DNA of 64,000 nucleotides from Circinella umbellata (lineage: Eukaryota; Mucoromycota; Mucoromycetes; Mucorales; Lichtheimiaceae). The position numbers and the translations under genes are program-made. Below, in pieces: positions 1-12,662 of this stretch (the stretch's first letter is position 1; the number at the start of each line of letters is the position of its first letter). The stretch is taken from the NCBI GenBank assembly GCA_025093555.1, contig JAIWNF010000001.1, forward strand, positions 1,860,001 through 1,924,000. The letters are read 5' to 3'. The notes under the pieces were generated by a model. That model saw nothing but the letters and a program-made list of their open reading frames with translations, made no database searches and was not told the DNA's origin.

Positions 1-212
1 TCGATGAAAACATCAAAAATAAAGCACTGCAAAAGTACAATGGTGATTCAAAGTAACATGTGTTATTCGGTTCTATTATTATTTTTGTTGATTATAATGA
101 CTTTAACATTTTACATGTAATGCTATTCCTAGGTGAAGCTTCTGTTCAAGCGAATATTTATAATGCTATAGAATGTTACCCCTACATGGATTTTTGGTTC
201 ATTTCATTACAG

Positions 213-422
213 GAAACTATACTTGGGAGTTTGATCCGGAGGTATGTATATCTTGTTGTTGACGATAACCAATGTTACACGGTAATAAAACATTTAACAA
301 AGCTGAGCCTTTTACAGGTTTTCACAGTTTCCAACGAAAAAAAAACCAGGACAAAAAAGGAACCCATGACCTTTATTGAAAAGGATATAAGAAAGTTAAT
401 GCAAAAGCTTCACTGTAGATAA
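213..422 (+). CDS. possible 3'-terminal exons of an unidentified gene (partial)
   Basis: Two short segments join in frame across a good intron. Exon 213-241 follows a TTACAG acceptor and ends at a GTATGT donor; exon 318-422 follows another TTACAG and ends in TAA. The joined reading gives NYTWEFDPE followed by VFTVSNEKKTRTKKEP and a lysine-rich end, LMQKLHCR. A further upstream exon at 1-53 (DENIKNKALQKYNG) may belong but does not join cleanly in phase. I do not recognise the family. It may be the tail of a gene starting left of the window, or a decayed copy; a competing open frame also runs through 60-422. Confidence 0.28.
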   Translation, partial: ETILGSLIRRYVYLVVDDNQCYTVIKHLTKLSLLQVFTVSNEKKTRTKKEPMTFIEKDIRKLMQKLHCR

Positions 423-2588
423 GAATTGCTAGTTACGTAATATATAAAAAAAATAATAGTACACACGGGATATGGATATGTAGGAAAAGTGATTATCACC
501 ATTGTTATTTATTTAGCTAGGTAAAATCTGGTCCGTTACATATGGAAAACATGTAAAAATAAGAACTTGTCGTTTCTTTATATTCTCAATTTAAAATGAC
601 TCTAGCCAAATATGAGAAACAGCAAGTACTTTTAGAACTGTTTATTATTTAAAATTTAACAATTCATGCGCTCTACATGTTTTTTCTCGCGATGTTTTTA
701 AATAATTGCTACGTAATAAATAAGTTTTATATATATACATTTCTATTTTATAGAAGAGGAAACTGCTAATCCACAAAGACAATTTATAAGTTTTTTATAG
801 TGATATTTTTATTAACGGACGCTATTATTAAGTATTTATAGAAACCATTTAGCATACCTTCCCTTGGTGATCATGCTATCTAATTACAATGGTCCATGAG
901 ATTGTTTTAGCGGTATTTTATCTATGTAATAGAACGATTGCTCTTGATCATACCACTAAAATCCGGAATATCACCTGACTAACAAAATCATTGTCTATCC
1001 TTCGGCTCACAACGTCATAGTGATATCAAAAATCAAACTTTTGGAACATCTAAATTAAGAAAAAGATATAATAAATAAAGAATACCAGCAAAAGGTCTTT
1101 TCAAGTGCTACGTATGCGAAAAAAGATTGTAATTTTAAAGTTATTCCAAAAGGTGAATTTCGTGGTACGGACGAGATTTTATTCAGCAAACAAAAAGTAT
1201 AAAATGCAAGTGGGTATAATGGATATCATTATCATGATGATGGCGACAAAAGAGAAAAGCCGACTACCAGTCGTCACCGAGACGATAATGGGGCTTCTCT
1301 TCCGTTATCTTCATCTCCTTACTCTATGGGTTACATTAGTACTGTATTTGGTGTTATTAACGGATATAAGTAGTAACAGTATTACCAGAATTCATGATGG
1401 ATTAAGTGATGGCGGTGAAATTCACAAAGATTCAGGGCGGCGCCGGTGGAGGGGTTATATTGAAGGTAGTGGATGCAGTGGAGGAGAAGATACAAGTTTG
1501 CATTATATATTAGCAATAATAAGATTTAAATACCACGAACTTTACTTTAATTCAATCTATATACACTACCATTTTTCTACCATTTTTTTTTTTCAAAATA
1601 TTATTTTGATCTATTATTGTGCCATATATTTTGCCCTGTAATCACCCTTCATAAATGTTATAAAATACTACACACTATCATTTTTATGTTAAAAAGTTAA
1701 GGGGGAGGGAGCGGAGGCAAATAATAAACTACTTATATTTTTAAGGATCCAAGTTCCATCATGTACGTCTTAATTCATTATTTAACTTACAAGAAAGTCT
1801 TCTTTTCTCACATTACGTAGATATAGTAGCAAATCAATTCACTAAAAGAAGACCTATAATTGAATTCTAGATATTTAAGTACGAGTATTATGACCCATTA
1901 TATATACTTGTTTTTCTGTTTCACACTTTTGATTTTAGTTACTGATAATTATAATACTAATAATAGCATATAAACATGCTAGAAAAAGAATAAGATTAAA
2001 TGAACTTTGTAAATGTAGTTTACTTACAAGACGTACGTAAAGAAACAAAGAGCATGAAAAAAAAATTCCATTGAGATAGTTATGATATCTATAGCAATCT
2101 ATCTTTCACTATAATAAAAGAATAAAATTCTACACGTCCTTTTTGTGCTCTACTTGAATTTATATGTAGGGAAACTGGTCAAAATCTAAATAGTCGATCT
2201 TCCTATTAAAAATCAGGGGGTAGGGTATAATAAAAAAAAAGGTAGATCAAATCTTTTAGTAAATGCTGTAAATATGAAGTTTTTTTTTATTACATATGTA
2301 CGTTTGAAACTATAGAGTCGATCAGTATTAGTGATTAATATTAGTAATACGTAATAATAAGAAATGTACAAGTATATACGTATATGTACGTACCTGATAA
2401 TTATTATTCATCGTTGGAGGAATGGAATGATTATACGTAAAGGAATGTAAACAACCATTGATACATAATACAGACCTTATTTTTCCGATTAGTTTTAAAT
2501 CCTTATTTTTTATGAAACAAACTGGACCTTTTTTTTTAATTCTTTTCTTTTCATTTTATATCATTTTCTTTGTCCTTTTCAAAAAAAT
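423..2588. other. AT-rich intergenic region
   Basis: Apart from the decayed stretch at 1091-1378, I see no supported gene, RNA gene or repeat array. The 1400-2500 part holds many TACGTA-like palindromes (for example near 2034, 2347 and 2376) and long A/T runs. The last ~100 bases before 2589 are T-rich and probably form the promoter and 5' UTR of the next gene. Confidence 0.5.
1091..1378 (+). pseudogene. decayed coding stretch, unidentified
   Basis: After a TACCAG acceptor-like site one frame reads through protein-like sequence (for example KDCNFKVIPKGEFRGTDEIL), hits a single TAA at about 1200, then continues in the same frame through about 58 more codons (HYHDDGDKREKPTTSRH, then SSSPYSMGYISTVFGVINGY) before two consecutive stops. 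The mixed amino-acid composition is unlike random AT-rich DNA. In a neighbouring frame FKCYVCEK resembles half of a LIM-type zinc knuckle, but that is weak. Best read as a remnant; no function assigned. Confidence 0.25.
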
Positions 2589-3699
2589 ATGAAATTTTTT
2601 GGACCTGTTATTATTGCAAGTGGAGCACTTGTATGTGTATCAACTGCTATCAACAGTATGTAAAATTAAAAATCTATTTATTTTGTAAAGAAAATAATTT
2701 TGAGAAGCCACTAACAGCAATCCAATTACTTTTTTTTTAGATGATATTGAAAATATTAAACAACCACAAAAACTAGCTGTTAAAGACTATGAAGCTGCTG
2801 CACCGCCACCTTATCCAGTAACTGGCATAAAAGAAGAAAATGAGAAATATGAACAAGAAAGCAACATTAATTTGAAGCAAGCCGAATATGATGCTGTTAG
2901 TGAACAAGAAGATGCTTTCAATGACGAAGATGATGTTGTACCTAGCACATATTATATGGATGACGACGAAGTTGATGCTACTGGTGATGAAGATTATGAA
3001 GTGACTCTTGATAGCGATGAAAACTATGGTGAAGAAGAAGAAGAATTGGAAGAAGGAAATGAAGAAGATGTTGACGACATGAACGATGACGGCGAAATAG
3101 AGGAAATGGATAGTGATAATCAAAATTTTGAAAGTTCTCAACAACGTAAATCACAACTTATGAGTGATACTCAAGCCCACAAGGATGATGATGAAGATGA
3201 AGATGAAATCAAGCAACAAGTCGGCGGTTTTTGGAGTGATCCCAAAGATTTAGACGAAGATATACCTTCAAGTAAGGCTGACCAAGTAAAAGAAACGGAT
3301 GATGATGATGATGCTGATGAGACAGAAAGCGAGGATAAGAAATCCTCTGTAGATGGCAAGAAGACAACAGAAGAAGACGAAAATGATGTTGATCCAACAG
3401 ATATGCTTGCTCAAACCGACGAACAAAAGGAGAATAACTTGCTGGAAGAAAATGCTTTGATGCAAGCAGCAGCAGCAGCAGAAACTAAGACAGCTGCTAT
3501 TCAATCGACTGATTTACCATCTTCAGTTATTCAAGCAGCAACTAGTAGTGGTAGCGCATCTCAATCAGCAAGTGCTAGTGGAACACATTCTGCTAATAGT
3601 TCATCAACATCAACTTCAGACGCGTCTACGTTTAATCAATTATTTAGTCCCACTGCTCTTTTAGCAATTACAGGTTCACTTGTATGGTTCCTAAACTAA
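2589..3699 (+). CDS. acidic secreted, probably GPI-anchored surface protein
   Basis: Exons 2589-2655 and 2741-3699 encode about 341 aa; the 85-nt intron has a GTATGT donor, a CTAAC branch point and a TTTAG acceptor. The protein begins with a signal peptide (MKFFGPVIIASGALVCVSTA). A very acidic region follows: roughly residues 50-200 are dominated by Asp/Glu with short D and E runs. Next comes a Gln/Ala segment, then a Ser/Thr-rich stretch (about 285-320), and a hydrophobic end, SPTALLAITGSLVWFLN. Signal peptide, Ser/Thr stalk and hydrophobic tail without a cytosolic end is the layout of fungal GPI-anchored wall or membrane proteins. No catalytic domain is visible. The start is set by the signal peptide, which lies in the small first exon. 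Function unknown; the acidic part could bind cations. Confidence 0.72.
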
Positions 3700-4013
3700 A
3701 GAAAAAAAAAACAACATATTTTTATTTAATTTTTCATGTAATAGCATTCAATAATAAATTATTATTAAGTAATATCACTTTTTTAAAAATATTCTATTTT
3801 TTGATGAGATAAAAAGTAATTATATATCCTTGTGTGCTACTTTTTTTTTTACTCCGCATTTTAACATTTCATATGAAATTTGTAGAGCGATTTTTCTTCT
3901 CCATAACAATACCTTACAAAAGAAGACAAAAAAAGAAATTAAACTTATAACGAGACGGGACGTATAGAGGCGTGGGATAATAAAAGAAAAAAATAATAAT
4001 AATTATTGTTATA
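3700..4013. other. intergenic spacer
   Basis: About 310 bp of AT-rich sequence between the acidic surface protein and mmm1, with A and T homopolymers. It presumably contains the 3' UTR of the first gene and the promoter of the second. No further feature seen. Confidence 0.5.
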
Positions 4014-5606
4014 ATGGAGCAAACGCCATTACCGATGTCTTCAGAAGTACTGGATTATTTTCGAAAAGAATTATCGGTACAAACATGTATGCGAAGTAGT
4101 ACTTTATCTTTTATGAAAGGCTTCATGTTAGGTCAACTTTCAGTCATTGTAGTGATTGTATTAGCGTTACGGTATCTTTTAATGGAAGACGTCAAACGCG
4201 TCAAAAAGGTATATATATATACATATACACGTATATATCTATAGTAAAATAAAAGCACAAACCAAAGCGTTCTCTACTCAAAAACTCTTTGGCATTTTAC
4301 ATGGAGAATCAACAAATTAACAACAATAAAAAAACCTTTCTTTTTTTTTCCATTGATATTAAAGCGATATATTCCTTCACGATTATCTACTTCACCACCT
4401 TCTCGAGCCAATGCAGCAGCAGCAGGACAATTACCAGCAGCATACATTACGTCAAAAACTTACTATGATGTCATTCACCATCCACCAGAAAGTACTGATT
4501 GGTTAAACGTTCTATTGGCACAAGCTTTAATGGCATATCGAGACGACGCAACTATCAATAATCGACTTGTGTTAGCTGTGGATGAAGTATTAAATGGCGG
4601 TGTACGACCTAGTTTTGTTGTAAGTAACGAGAGTTAAAAATAATTAAAAAGAACTAGCTTTCACTCTAATATTATATTGAGTTGTTTGTTTTTTAATCCA
4701 TGATCATTAATTAAGCTTTTTATACTTGTGGTTGTCATAGGGACCTATTCATGTAACTGAACTCAAATTAGGTGAAGAATTCCCCATATTTAGTAGTGCT
4801 CGTATACGACCTTCAGATGATATTGGCTCCATGGTAATTAATAGTTTCTTACTTTTATATTATCGCTGTTGTTGAGAGAGAAAAGTAAACATTATTTATA
4901 TGGATATTACAATTTACTAACTATGAGGCTTTGTTATTATTAAAGAGGGCTGAAATTGATTTTGAATATAACGACCAAATCACTTTGGGAATGGAAACCC
5001 AACTTATTCTTAATTGGCCTAAACAAGCCTTTGCTGCATTACCCGTTTCATTATTATTATCAGTTGTTCGATTTTCTGGAACAGTAAGTAATAGTAGCAG
5101 AAATATCCAATTCAAAATGTATATATAGCTAATTATATATTAATAATAATTAGCTTACCATTGAATTGATTAATCCACCCGAAACAGCAACTAAACCAGA
5201 ACGACCTCTTGAACGTTATATTGCCATATCCTCCTATTCAGATTTTGTATTGGATTTTAACGTACGATCATTAATTGGATCAAGAACCAAATTAGAGGAT
5301 TTACCTAAATTAACGGATTTAATTACTACCAAACTACGAAATGTATATATTGATAAATTAGTTTATCCAATGTTTGTCAAGGTAAAAGTACCTAAAATGT
5401 GGGAAGAAGGAGACAAAAAGATGCAACAACAAGAAAAACAAGAACAAACATCATTAGAAAAGAAAAAGGAAGAAAAGGAACCTTTATTAGAAGAATCTAT
5501 AGTAAAAGAAGAAGATAAATTATCATCTTCTTCTTCATCAATAGGATTAAAACCAAAAGCAAAAGAAAAAATGGAAGAATTTGTAGAAGATATAAAAGAA
5601 GCATAA
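4014..5606 (+). CDS. mmm1: maintenance of mitochondrial morphology protein 1 (ERMES subunit)
   Basis: Five exons (4014-4208, 4365-4619, 4741-4833, 4946-5083, 5154-5606), all phase 0, encode about 377 aa. Mmm1 is the ER-anchored subunit of the ERMES tether and binds phospholipid through an SMP (TULIP) fold, supporting lipid transfer between ER and mitochondria. Seen here: a short lumenal N-terminus, one membrane segment at about 27-50 (MLGQLSVIVVIVLALRYLLM), a linker, then the SMP domain from about 88 (ESTDWLNVLLAQALMAYR) through EIDFEYNDQITLGMETQL, LNWPKQAFAALPV and the SYSDFVLDFNVRSLIGS region to about 335. The C-terminal ~50 residues are an unusual Lys/Glu/Ser-rich tail beyond the domain. 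Length is normal for fungal Mmm1. The TPR-like gene starts 175 bp downstream on the same strand. Confidence 0.93.
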
Positions 5607-5781
5607 TTAATTTTTATTTTGCATATCATTATTACTGTCATTTTTTTTTTTTTTGCAGGCAAATCATTTGCTGTACTTTAAATCTTCCAAATTGGAAATC
5701 AGTTATTGCTTTTTGTCGTTCTCTCTTTTTTCTCTCCCTCTCTTCGTCACTTTATTTTCAAAAATAATATATATCTCCCCA

Positions 5782-8700
5782 TGCCTACGTTAGCACAAGC
5801 ACAAGCTTATGCAGAAGGTATACAAATAGACTTAATTACTTTACTTTACTGTGTTATTTTTTAATTACTTGGATTTAATTGGTAGTTCAATTTTATTGTT
5901 ACATTTAGGCTTGGATTATGATATTTTAGTTGAAAAATATAATAAGTTACAAGTAGCACATAATGATTCACAGAAAGAGAAAGATCTTTTAAGTACGTGT
6001 CATATGTATTTTATTTGAAACGTACTTGTTATGAGCTTACATGAAATACTTGCGTGGCTACTAATTATTTTCTTTTTCTTATATAAAAAAAAAAAAAAAA
6101 ACTGATAGACAATGAAGTACAAAGGGTTCGTTCAGAGTTAAAAGCAGCTTTAGCACGCGCCGCTAAACTTGATTCCCAAAAAAAAAGCATTAATATTCAA
6201 TATGAAAGTTCAAGTTTGAATGAACAAAAATTATCTGAACAAATCTCTATGGTTGCTTCAGATTTAATTTGTGTTAAAGGTAAACTGCTAATGTTTGTGT
6301 ATATACATATAACTCGTCGGGATCGCGTTGTTGCTTTAAAGCTACGAGAAAAAGAAAAAACAAAAAAACGCCAACTAATCCTATAAACCTGTTTATTATT
6401 AGAGAATAATAAAGAATTATTAAACAAGAATAATAATTTGAACAAACAATATATGACACTCCAAATTGAAAAAAATGACTTTGAAGCATTAAATAAAAAA
6501 AATAAGGTCGGTTTATATATTATATTGTTATGCATAAAAATATACTCTTTTTTTGTTTTTATTAGACTATGAATATAATAAGTCATTAATCATATATATA
6601 ATTATAGATACTTCTTGATCAACAACAAGAACAAATCAATACCCTTATTTCCAAAAAGCTGATACTCAAAGTCAATTAAATTCATGTCAAGAACAGTTAC
6701 GATCATTAAGAAAATCAAATGTAAAATAATTATAATCATTAAAAAGTAAAACAAACAAGAATGGGTGGGGATATTTACTATAATTTTATTGTTATTGTAT
6801 TTAATCTAGGAACAAGAATTGAAAAAAATGACAATGGAAAATTTTAATCTAGAACGGCAATATAGTGAACTTCAATTCGCATACCAAGAATTGCGCTTAC
6901 AAATGTTACAAAAAGATAATAAGTCTGAATCAATACTTGCTGAATTGGAATCATTAAACAAAAAATATTCATCTTCAACAACTTTGTATACCAACATGAA
7001 AAATGATCATCGAATTCTTGTGGAATCATATGAACAAAGATTATCTCAAGCAAATGAAGAAAATCATCGATTACGAAATATGTATGATGAAAAACATGAA
7101 ATCTTACAGACTGTGGAACAACGATTGCGTTCTGAAATTGAAGAATTACAACGTCAATTGAATCATGGTAAAAGTCAACAACAAGGGCAATCAAGAGACG
7201 AAGATATCAATACATTAGTACAACAACGCGATTGCTTCAAAGGATTGTTGGATAGTTTAAAATCTGATTTACAAACTAAAGGTGCACAGTGTAATCGATT
7301 ATTAAAAGAAAATACAGAATTACATTCCCGTGTGAATCTATTGACAGCTGAAAAACCAGTAAAACAGGAGGTAACTATTATTATTATTATTATTATTATT
7401 TGTAAAAGAAAAAATGGAAAAGGAGAAGAGGAGAAGGAAAATCAATATATTAATAGACAATGACCTATACTAAAAATAATAATAATCATGATATTTCTTT
7501 TTTTAAAAAGTTTGAACGAGCAAAGAAAGAAGTGGATGATTTACGACGAGAAAATAATGAGTTAAACACTCAATTGAATGACACAGTTTATCAACTTCGT
7601 TATATATTACGAGAAGTCAAAAATAGTGAAATTCTTTCATCTTACATAAATACTGATGAATCCGTAGATCTTACCATGTATAATGATACTCAACCTCATA
7701 TACCACACGATAAACTTGTTTACAAAAGTGCTGACGATTTACTCAACAAGAATCAAGCTTTGCAACGTGATTTACTTGATACTAATCATCAACTTCGATC
7801 CAAATCTCAACAAGTGGAACGTATGACTGGACAATATAATGGACTTAAGCAAAAGTATGATCGAGAATCAAGTACTGCTAATGTTAAAATTAGTGATCTT
7901 AATAGTAAGATTGGTTCTCTCAAGTTAAGGTAATAATAATAACAATGGATGGAGGGGCATTTGGTAAAAAGAAAAGGTTGAAAAAAAAGGAGAGGAGTAA
8001 AGGCAGTATCGTTAATATTATACATATTTTAACGGGTGGGTTTAGTCTTTCGGATGCAATGGATAAATATCGTAAGAGCGAAAAAGCATTACAAGAAAAT
8101 ATCAAACGTACGTCTCCGTTCATAAATAGTGAATTAAAGCAACAGTTGGCTCAATACCAACAACGAGTTCATCAATTGGAATCTGGCAACGGCAACGTCT
8201 ATCAAGAGATGCAACAAGATATGAAAACGCTTCGTGATGAACTTGAAAGAGCTGTCATGGATGCCTCTCTTGCTAAAGAAGATCGTCAAAATCTTCAAAT
8301 CGAATTATCTCATATCAGAACAGAACATGCACGTCTTGTAGAAGCACTCGGTATCAAGGCCACACGAGAAGAGGAATTAAATAATGCCAATAGACAATTG
8401 AAACAACAGCTGGAAGATCATGAACGTTCATTACAGCAACAAAAAGAAGACTTGATCGTAAGTCGTGACACAGCAGACACTTTGCGACAAGAACGTCAAC
8501 GTATTAGTATTGAATTGGAGTTCAGTAATCAACGCATTCAACAATTAATAGATGATAATCAACAACTTTTGGAGAAACAAAAGGATTTGGATTCTCTTCT
8601 ACAAACACTGGCTTCTTCGAATGCCAACGACGAAAGTAATAGTCCTGAAGAGATTAACAACATTCTCAAGAGTCAGTTAGAAATTCGGGAACGTGAACTT

Positions 8701-11156
8701 CGATTATTACGTGATAAGGTGGATACGACCAAAAAAGAATTACAAGATTATATGCAACGAGAAGTTGAGCATTGGAAGCCAATGTTAACAGAAGTAAAAA
8801 AAGAATTGAATCGTGTACTAACGGAATGCATTCAATTGGACAAGGATCTTTCTTCTGCAAACGAACAGCGTATGCTTCTCGCAACTAAATTAGCTGCTAC
8901 ACAAAGTGAATTAGATGCAGCTATTATCAGTAACAACATAACTGATGATGATCCTGAAAATACTCGCATGAAACTTCAAGCTGCACATGATGAATCAGCC
9001 GAACTGTTAAAACAAGCCACATTTTACAAAGAACGGTTGGAAACTGCTAATCAAGGAGCAGAATCAGTAAAAGAAGAACATGATCGTTTTGTTGAAGAGG
9101 CAAGAGGAAAGTTGATCAAAGCACGTGAGGCATTACAAGAACGTGATATTCGTATCAACGAGATAGAAACAGCAGTAGAAGAAAATGAACTTTTACGAAA
9201 AGAAAAATTGGATCTTGAACAACGATATGATACTGAAAAGGTTCGAGTAGTAGAATTGGAACAAGAACAGAAAGCACGCGAGCAAGAAATCGAACAATTG
9301 AAAGCGAACCTTGCTGAAAACACAGAACGTATTCATAATTTGGAAGACAATGTTGCTAACGCAGATGTGGCTCATAGCAAGGATACAGCACTCATTGAAG
9401 AGTTACGAACTGAAAGTCAAGATTTGAAAAAGCAATTATCCAATTCTCAATCCGAATTGCATAAGATTACCACCGAATTAAAGTCGACCGAATTGAAAGT
9501 TCTTCATGAAAAAGAAGCTTATCGAACCAAGGAAAATACAATGCGACACGAGTAAGTTTATTATCATTATTATTATATGTGATAAGGTGGTGAGGAAACA
9601 CAAATTTATGTGTATAATTGAGAACAAGCATCTTGTTTAACCAAAGTAATAATACTACTTTCTTTATTTTAGACTGGATGAAGTACGAGGCCAGTTAGCA
9701 AGCTTATCCAAAGTCCATGAAGAACTATTATCTACAGTTTCAGATACACAAAAATCATCTTTATCGCCAATGGAAAATGCTAAATTAATTGCTGATCTAT
9801 CTGATCGAACTGTAGAAACGTTACGTAAAGTCAATGCCTCTTTGAGACACGAAAACGATGTATTACATGGTCAATATAATGACGTACGTGAAGAGAGTGA
9901 GCGATCGACCCTGCATCTTGAATTCGTACGAAAGCAACTTGAAGCGACACGCATAGAATTAGAAAAGGTCCGGGAAGAAAATTTGAGAATGGGTGATGAA
10001 TATTCTCAGTCAACAATAGATGCACAACATCAAGCTTCTACTTATAAGGAGAATAACGAACGATTACAACACAAGGTGGCAGAATTTGAAACATTAGTAA
10101 AGACTTTACAAAAGGATTTGGGTGAAAAAGAATCTGAAGTAGGTCCATTAAAAGGTAAGTTAGACAGATAACTTTTATATGTATATATTTATATATGTTC
10201 ATAAATAACAAATATATATATATATATATATGTATATATCATATTATAAATGATTTATATAGCTCGTTTAGATGAACTTGAATCCAAGTCAAAGATATAT
10301 GAAAATACAATGAAGGTTGTGGAAGAAACCCGCAATCACTGGAGTACTTGGACTAGTCAAATGCTATCGAAAAGCAATGTATGTTTACAATTTTTTTTAG
10401 AAAAGAAAGAAAGGATTAAAATCTCATTCACATTTTTTTTTTCAGAAAATTGATCCTGCCGAATTCCAACGTATTAAAGATGAATGTGATAATCTCAAGA
10501 AAGTAATAGAAACTACCAACAAATCTAAAAATGAAGTGGAAGTTGAAGTGCAAAAGTTGCAAACAGAATTGGAGCAAAGTAAACTTAACACTCAAAAATT
10601 CCAAACTGTTGCTGGTGGTTTTAGACGAAAATGTGAACAACTAGATAAACAATTAAAAGAAGAGAAAGCCAAGGTAAAATACATATTAGCTCAAAATAAT
10701 AATAATAATAATATTTATTCATTAAAAATCTATTAGAATAAAATGAGTGGTGATAATGCAGTAGAGAAATTACAAAAAGATCTTGATGAAAAGACAACTC
10801 AACTTCAACAACGTATCAAGGCTCACGAATCATTACAAAAGAAACATCAAGAATTACTTAATAAATCACGAGAAATTATTGAAAGAAAGAATACTGTTGT
10901 TAAGGAACATGAAAAATGTGGTGAAGAATTAAACAAATTACGTCAAGACCTTAAAAAATCCACCGATGATTTAAACAAGTCAACTGAAGAACTTAAAAAA
11001 TGTACAGAAGAAAAGAAGACTATGGAAATGGAAAATACAAGAGCCAAAGTCAAATTATCATTAGATGCTAACAAGATTGCTAAATTAACAGCACAAATTG
11101 ATACTCTAAAAAGAGCAAAAGAATCAGGTGGTGCTGAAGAAGGTGAATTGGTGTAA
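5782..11156 (+). CDS. TPR/Mlp1-like nuclear pore basket nucleoporin (apparent frameshift)
   Basis: Twelve exons (5782-5818, 5909-5992, 6109-6279, 6403-6506, 6608-6720, 6810-7370, 7511-7929, 8046-9551, 9673-10154, 10263-10378, 10446-10673, 10737-11156) encode about 1413 aa if one missing base is allowed for. Almost the whole protein is predicted coiled coil. The part around residues 1035-1090 (IADLSDRTVETLRKVNASLR then HENDVLHGQYNDVREESE) matches the conserved TPR/MLP1/MLP2 block known from basket nucleoporins that anchor mRNA-export and spindle-checkpoint factors. It is shorter than yeast Mlp1/2 (about 1700-1900 aa) and lacks their long acidic C-terminal tail, ending EEGELV. In exon 5 the frame breaks at the A-run 6653-6657: upstream codons reach a TAA at about 6677, while downstream codons continue at -1. 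All other splice phases agree. The donor at 6507 (GTCGGT) is atypical. Family confident; exact exon 4/5 structure less so. Confidence 0.83.
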
Positions 11157-11617
11157 ATCAACAAACCTTCATTATTATACACACAACTTTCTCCCCCCCC
11201 AAACACTTAACAATTCCCGCAACATACCTTTTTTTTCATGTATATATTTGCTAACATTAAACAATAACAAAAAAAATTGCATTGACTTTAAAAATAATAT
11301 AAACAAAACAGCATGTGTCTTCTCTACATGATTGTGTATTATATATATACGTAAGAATAAGTCTTTATATAAAATAATCCTGATATGTAATGAATAAATA
11401 TATATAAAAAGTCAATATAGTAATCCAGCTAAACTATACAAAAATACAAAAGAACAACTACAACACAAAAATAAAAATAAAAATAAAAATACGTAAAAAT
11501 AAAAATAAGAAAAGATGTGAGGAGGATGGGTAGGTAAATAAAGATATATAATAAGTAAGATAGATAAGATTCTTTTTTAATAAGTAACAAAAGATATATA
11601 ATTTATAAGTAGTGTGT
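11157..11617. other. convergent intergenic region
   Basis: About 460 bp between the converging TPR-like and SUR7-like genes. It contains a C-run (about 11193), A-rich tracts, and a repeated AAAATA/AAAATAC motif at about 11465-11510. It probably holds both 3' UTRs and polyadenylation signals. No gene seen. Confidence 0.5.
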
Positions 11618-12662
11618 CTAATAACGATGTTGATGCATACTTGGTGCTTGTGATTCTGAAGAAAATGAATGGCGCTCATAAAATTCATATGAATGATTAT
11701 GTTGAGCTCTACGTGCAAAACAACTTGCAATAAAAAAGCCAAATGCAATTATTTCACAAGCACATCCTACGCCAACAATATAAATGGCAGGACCATAATA
11801 ATACATGATACCATCCATAGATCTTGAAAGTTCTTCAAAAACGGTTCGATAAATTATAACACCAAATGCAAGAGAAACTGCACCACATACACAACCAAGT
11901 AAACTAGCCAATGCACCGATTGTTGGTAAAAGATTATTTTTTCGCATTCTTCTCATCATCATACCCACTATATTATTTCATTTTATGTATACGTAGTTAG
12001 TAAGTAAGTAATAATAATAAAAATATATGTGTATACGTATATACTCTACCTATCATGCCAACAAAAGCTAAAATAGTTGCAGGAAGAATTAATACCATAA
12101 TCTTTTGTGCTTGTAATGGTCCTTTCACTTTATTTTCCACAATTTGTTTTACTACATCGTTTGCATTCAAATCAACATTATTCATTTTTCCAAGTTGGTC
12201 AACATCTAATAATATCATATGATGAGAATGATTAATTCATTTTGTTTATATTTACTGGTCGTACGTAGTAGTGTTTATCACATTTAAAGAAAGAGAAACC
12301 CATATGTTTAAAAAAGCAAAAGTAGAATACGTAAATGAATTATAAATTGGCTCTAGTCTTTTTATAATTCACGTGTACGTATCATAGTAAATAGTTATTC
12401 AAGTAATCAGTACTTTACCAAGGGTATACATCATTGATTTTTCTGTACAAGAATCTACAGTTTCATCTTTTTTAAAAATACATGAACTATAAAATCCATA
12501 ACGAATCGATTGTTCTGTTTTTGTTTGACTTCCTTGCATTATATAAACTTTTTGTAAAATAGGTGCATTATCGATAGTAATACCTAAATTACCAAAAATG
12601 AATAATACAACAGCAAACATAGAAAAGAATAATGCAACAAAATGTGATCGTTTAGGTGCCAT
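11618..12662 (-). CDS. SUR7/PalI-like four-transmembrane plasma membrane protein
   Basis: Three exons on the minus strand (12662-12419, 12205-12050, 11967-11618) encode about 249 aa. Topology matches the SUR7/PalI (Rim9) family: a first membrane segment near the N-terminus (about 8-28, HFVALFFSMFAVVLFIFGNL), an extracellular loop with a cysteine pair (SSCIFKKDETVDSCTEKS), then three more membrane segments (about 117-135; 147-170, TIGALASLLGCVCGAVSLAF; 195-222, AIYIVGVGCACEIIAFGFFI), and a short His/Ser/Gln-rich cytosolic tail. Known members act in eisosomes, cell-wall integrity or ambient-pH sensing; which applies here cannot be read from sequence. Donors are GTAAAG and GTAGAG, both joining phase 1. 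Start chosen as the only ATG ahead of the first membrane segment. Confidence 0.72.

Noticed and set aside
1095..1125. LIM-domain call from FKCYVCEK
   Set aside because: Only half of one zinc knuckle is visible, and it is in a different frame from the better open stretch.
6844..7194. 116-codon minus-strand open frame
   Set aside because: Antisense shadow of a coiled-coil exon of the TPR-like gene.
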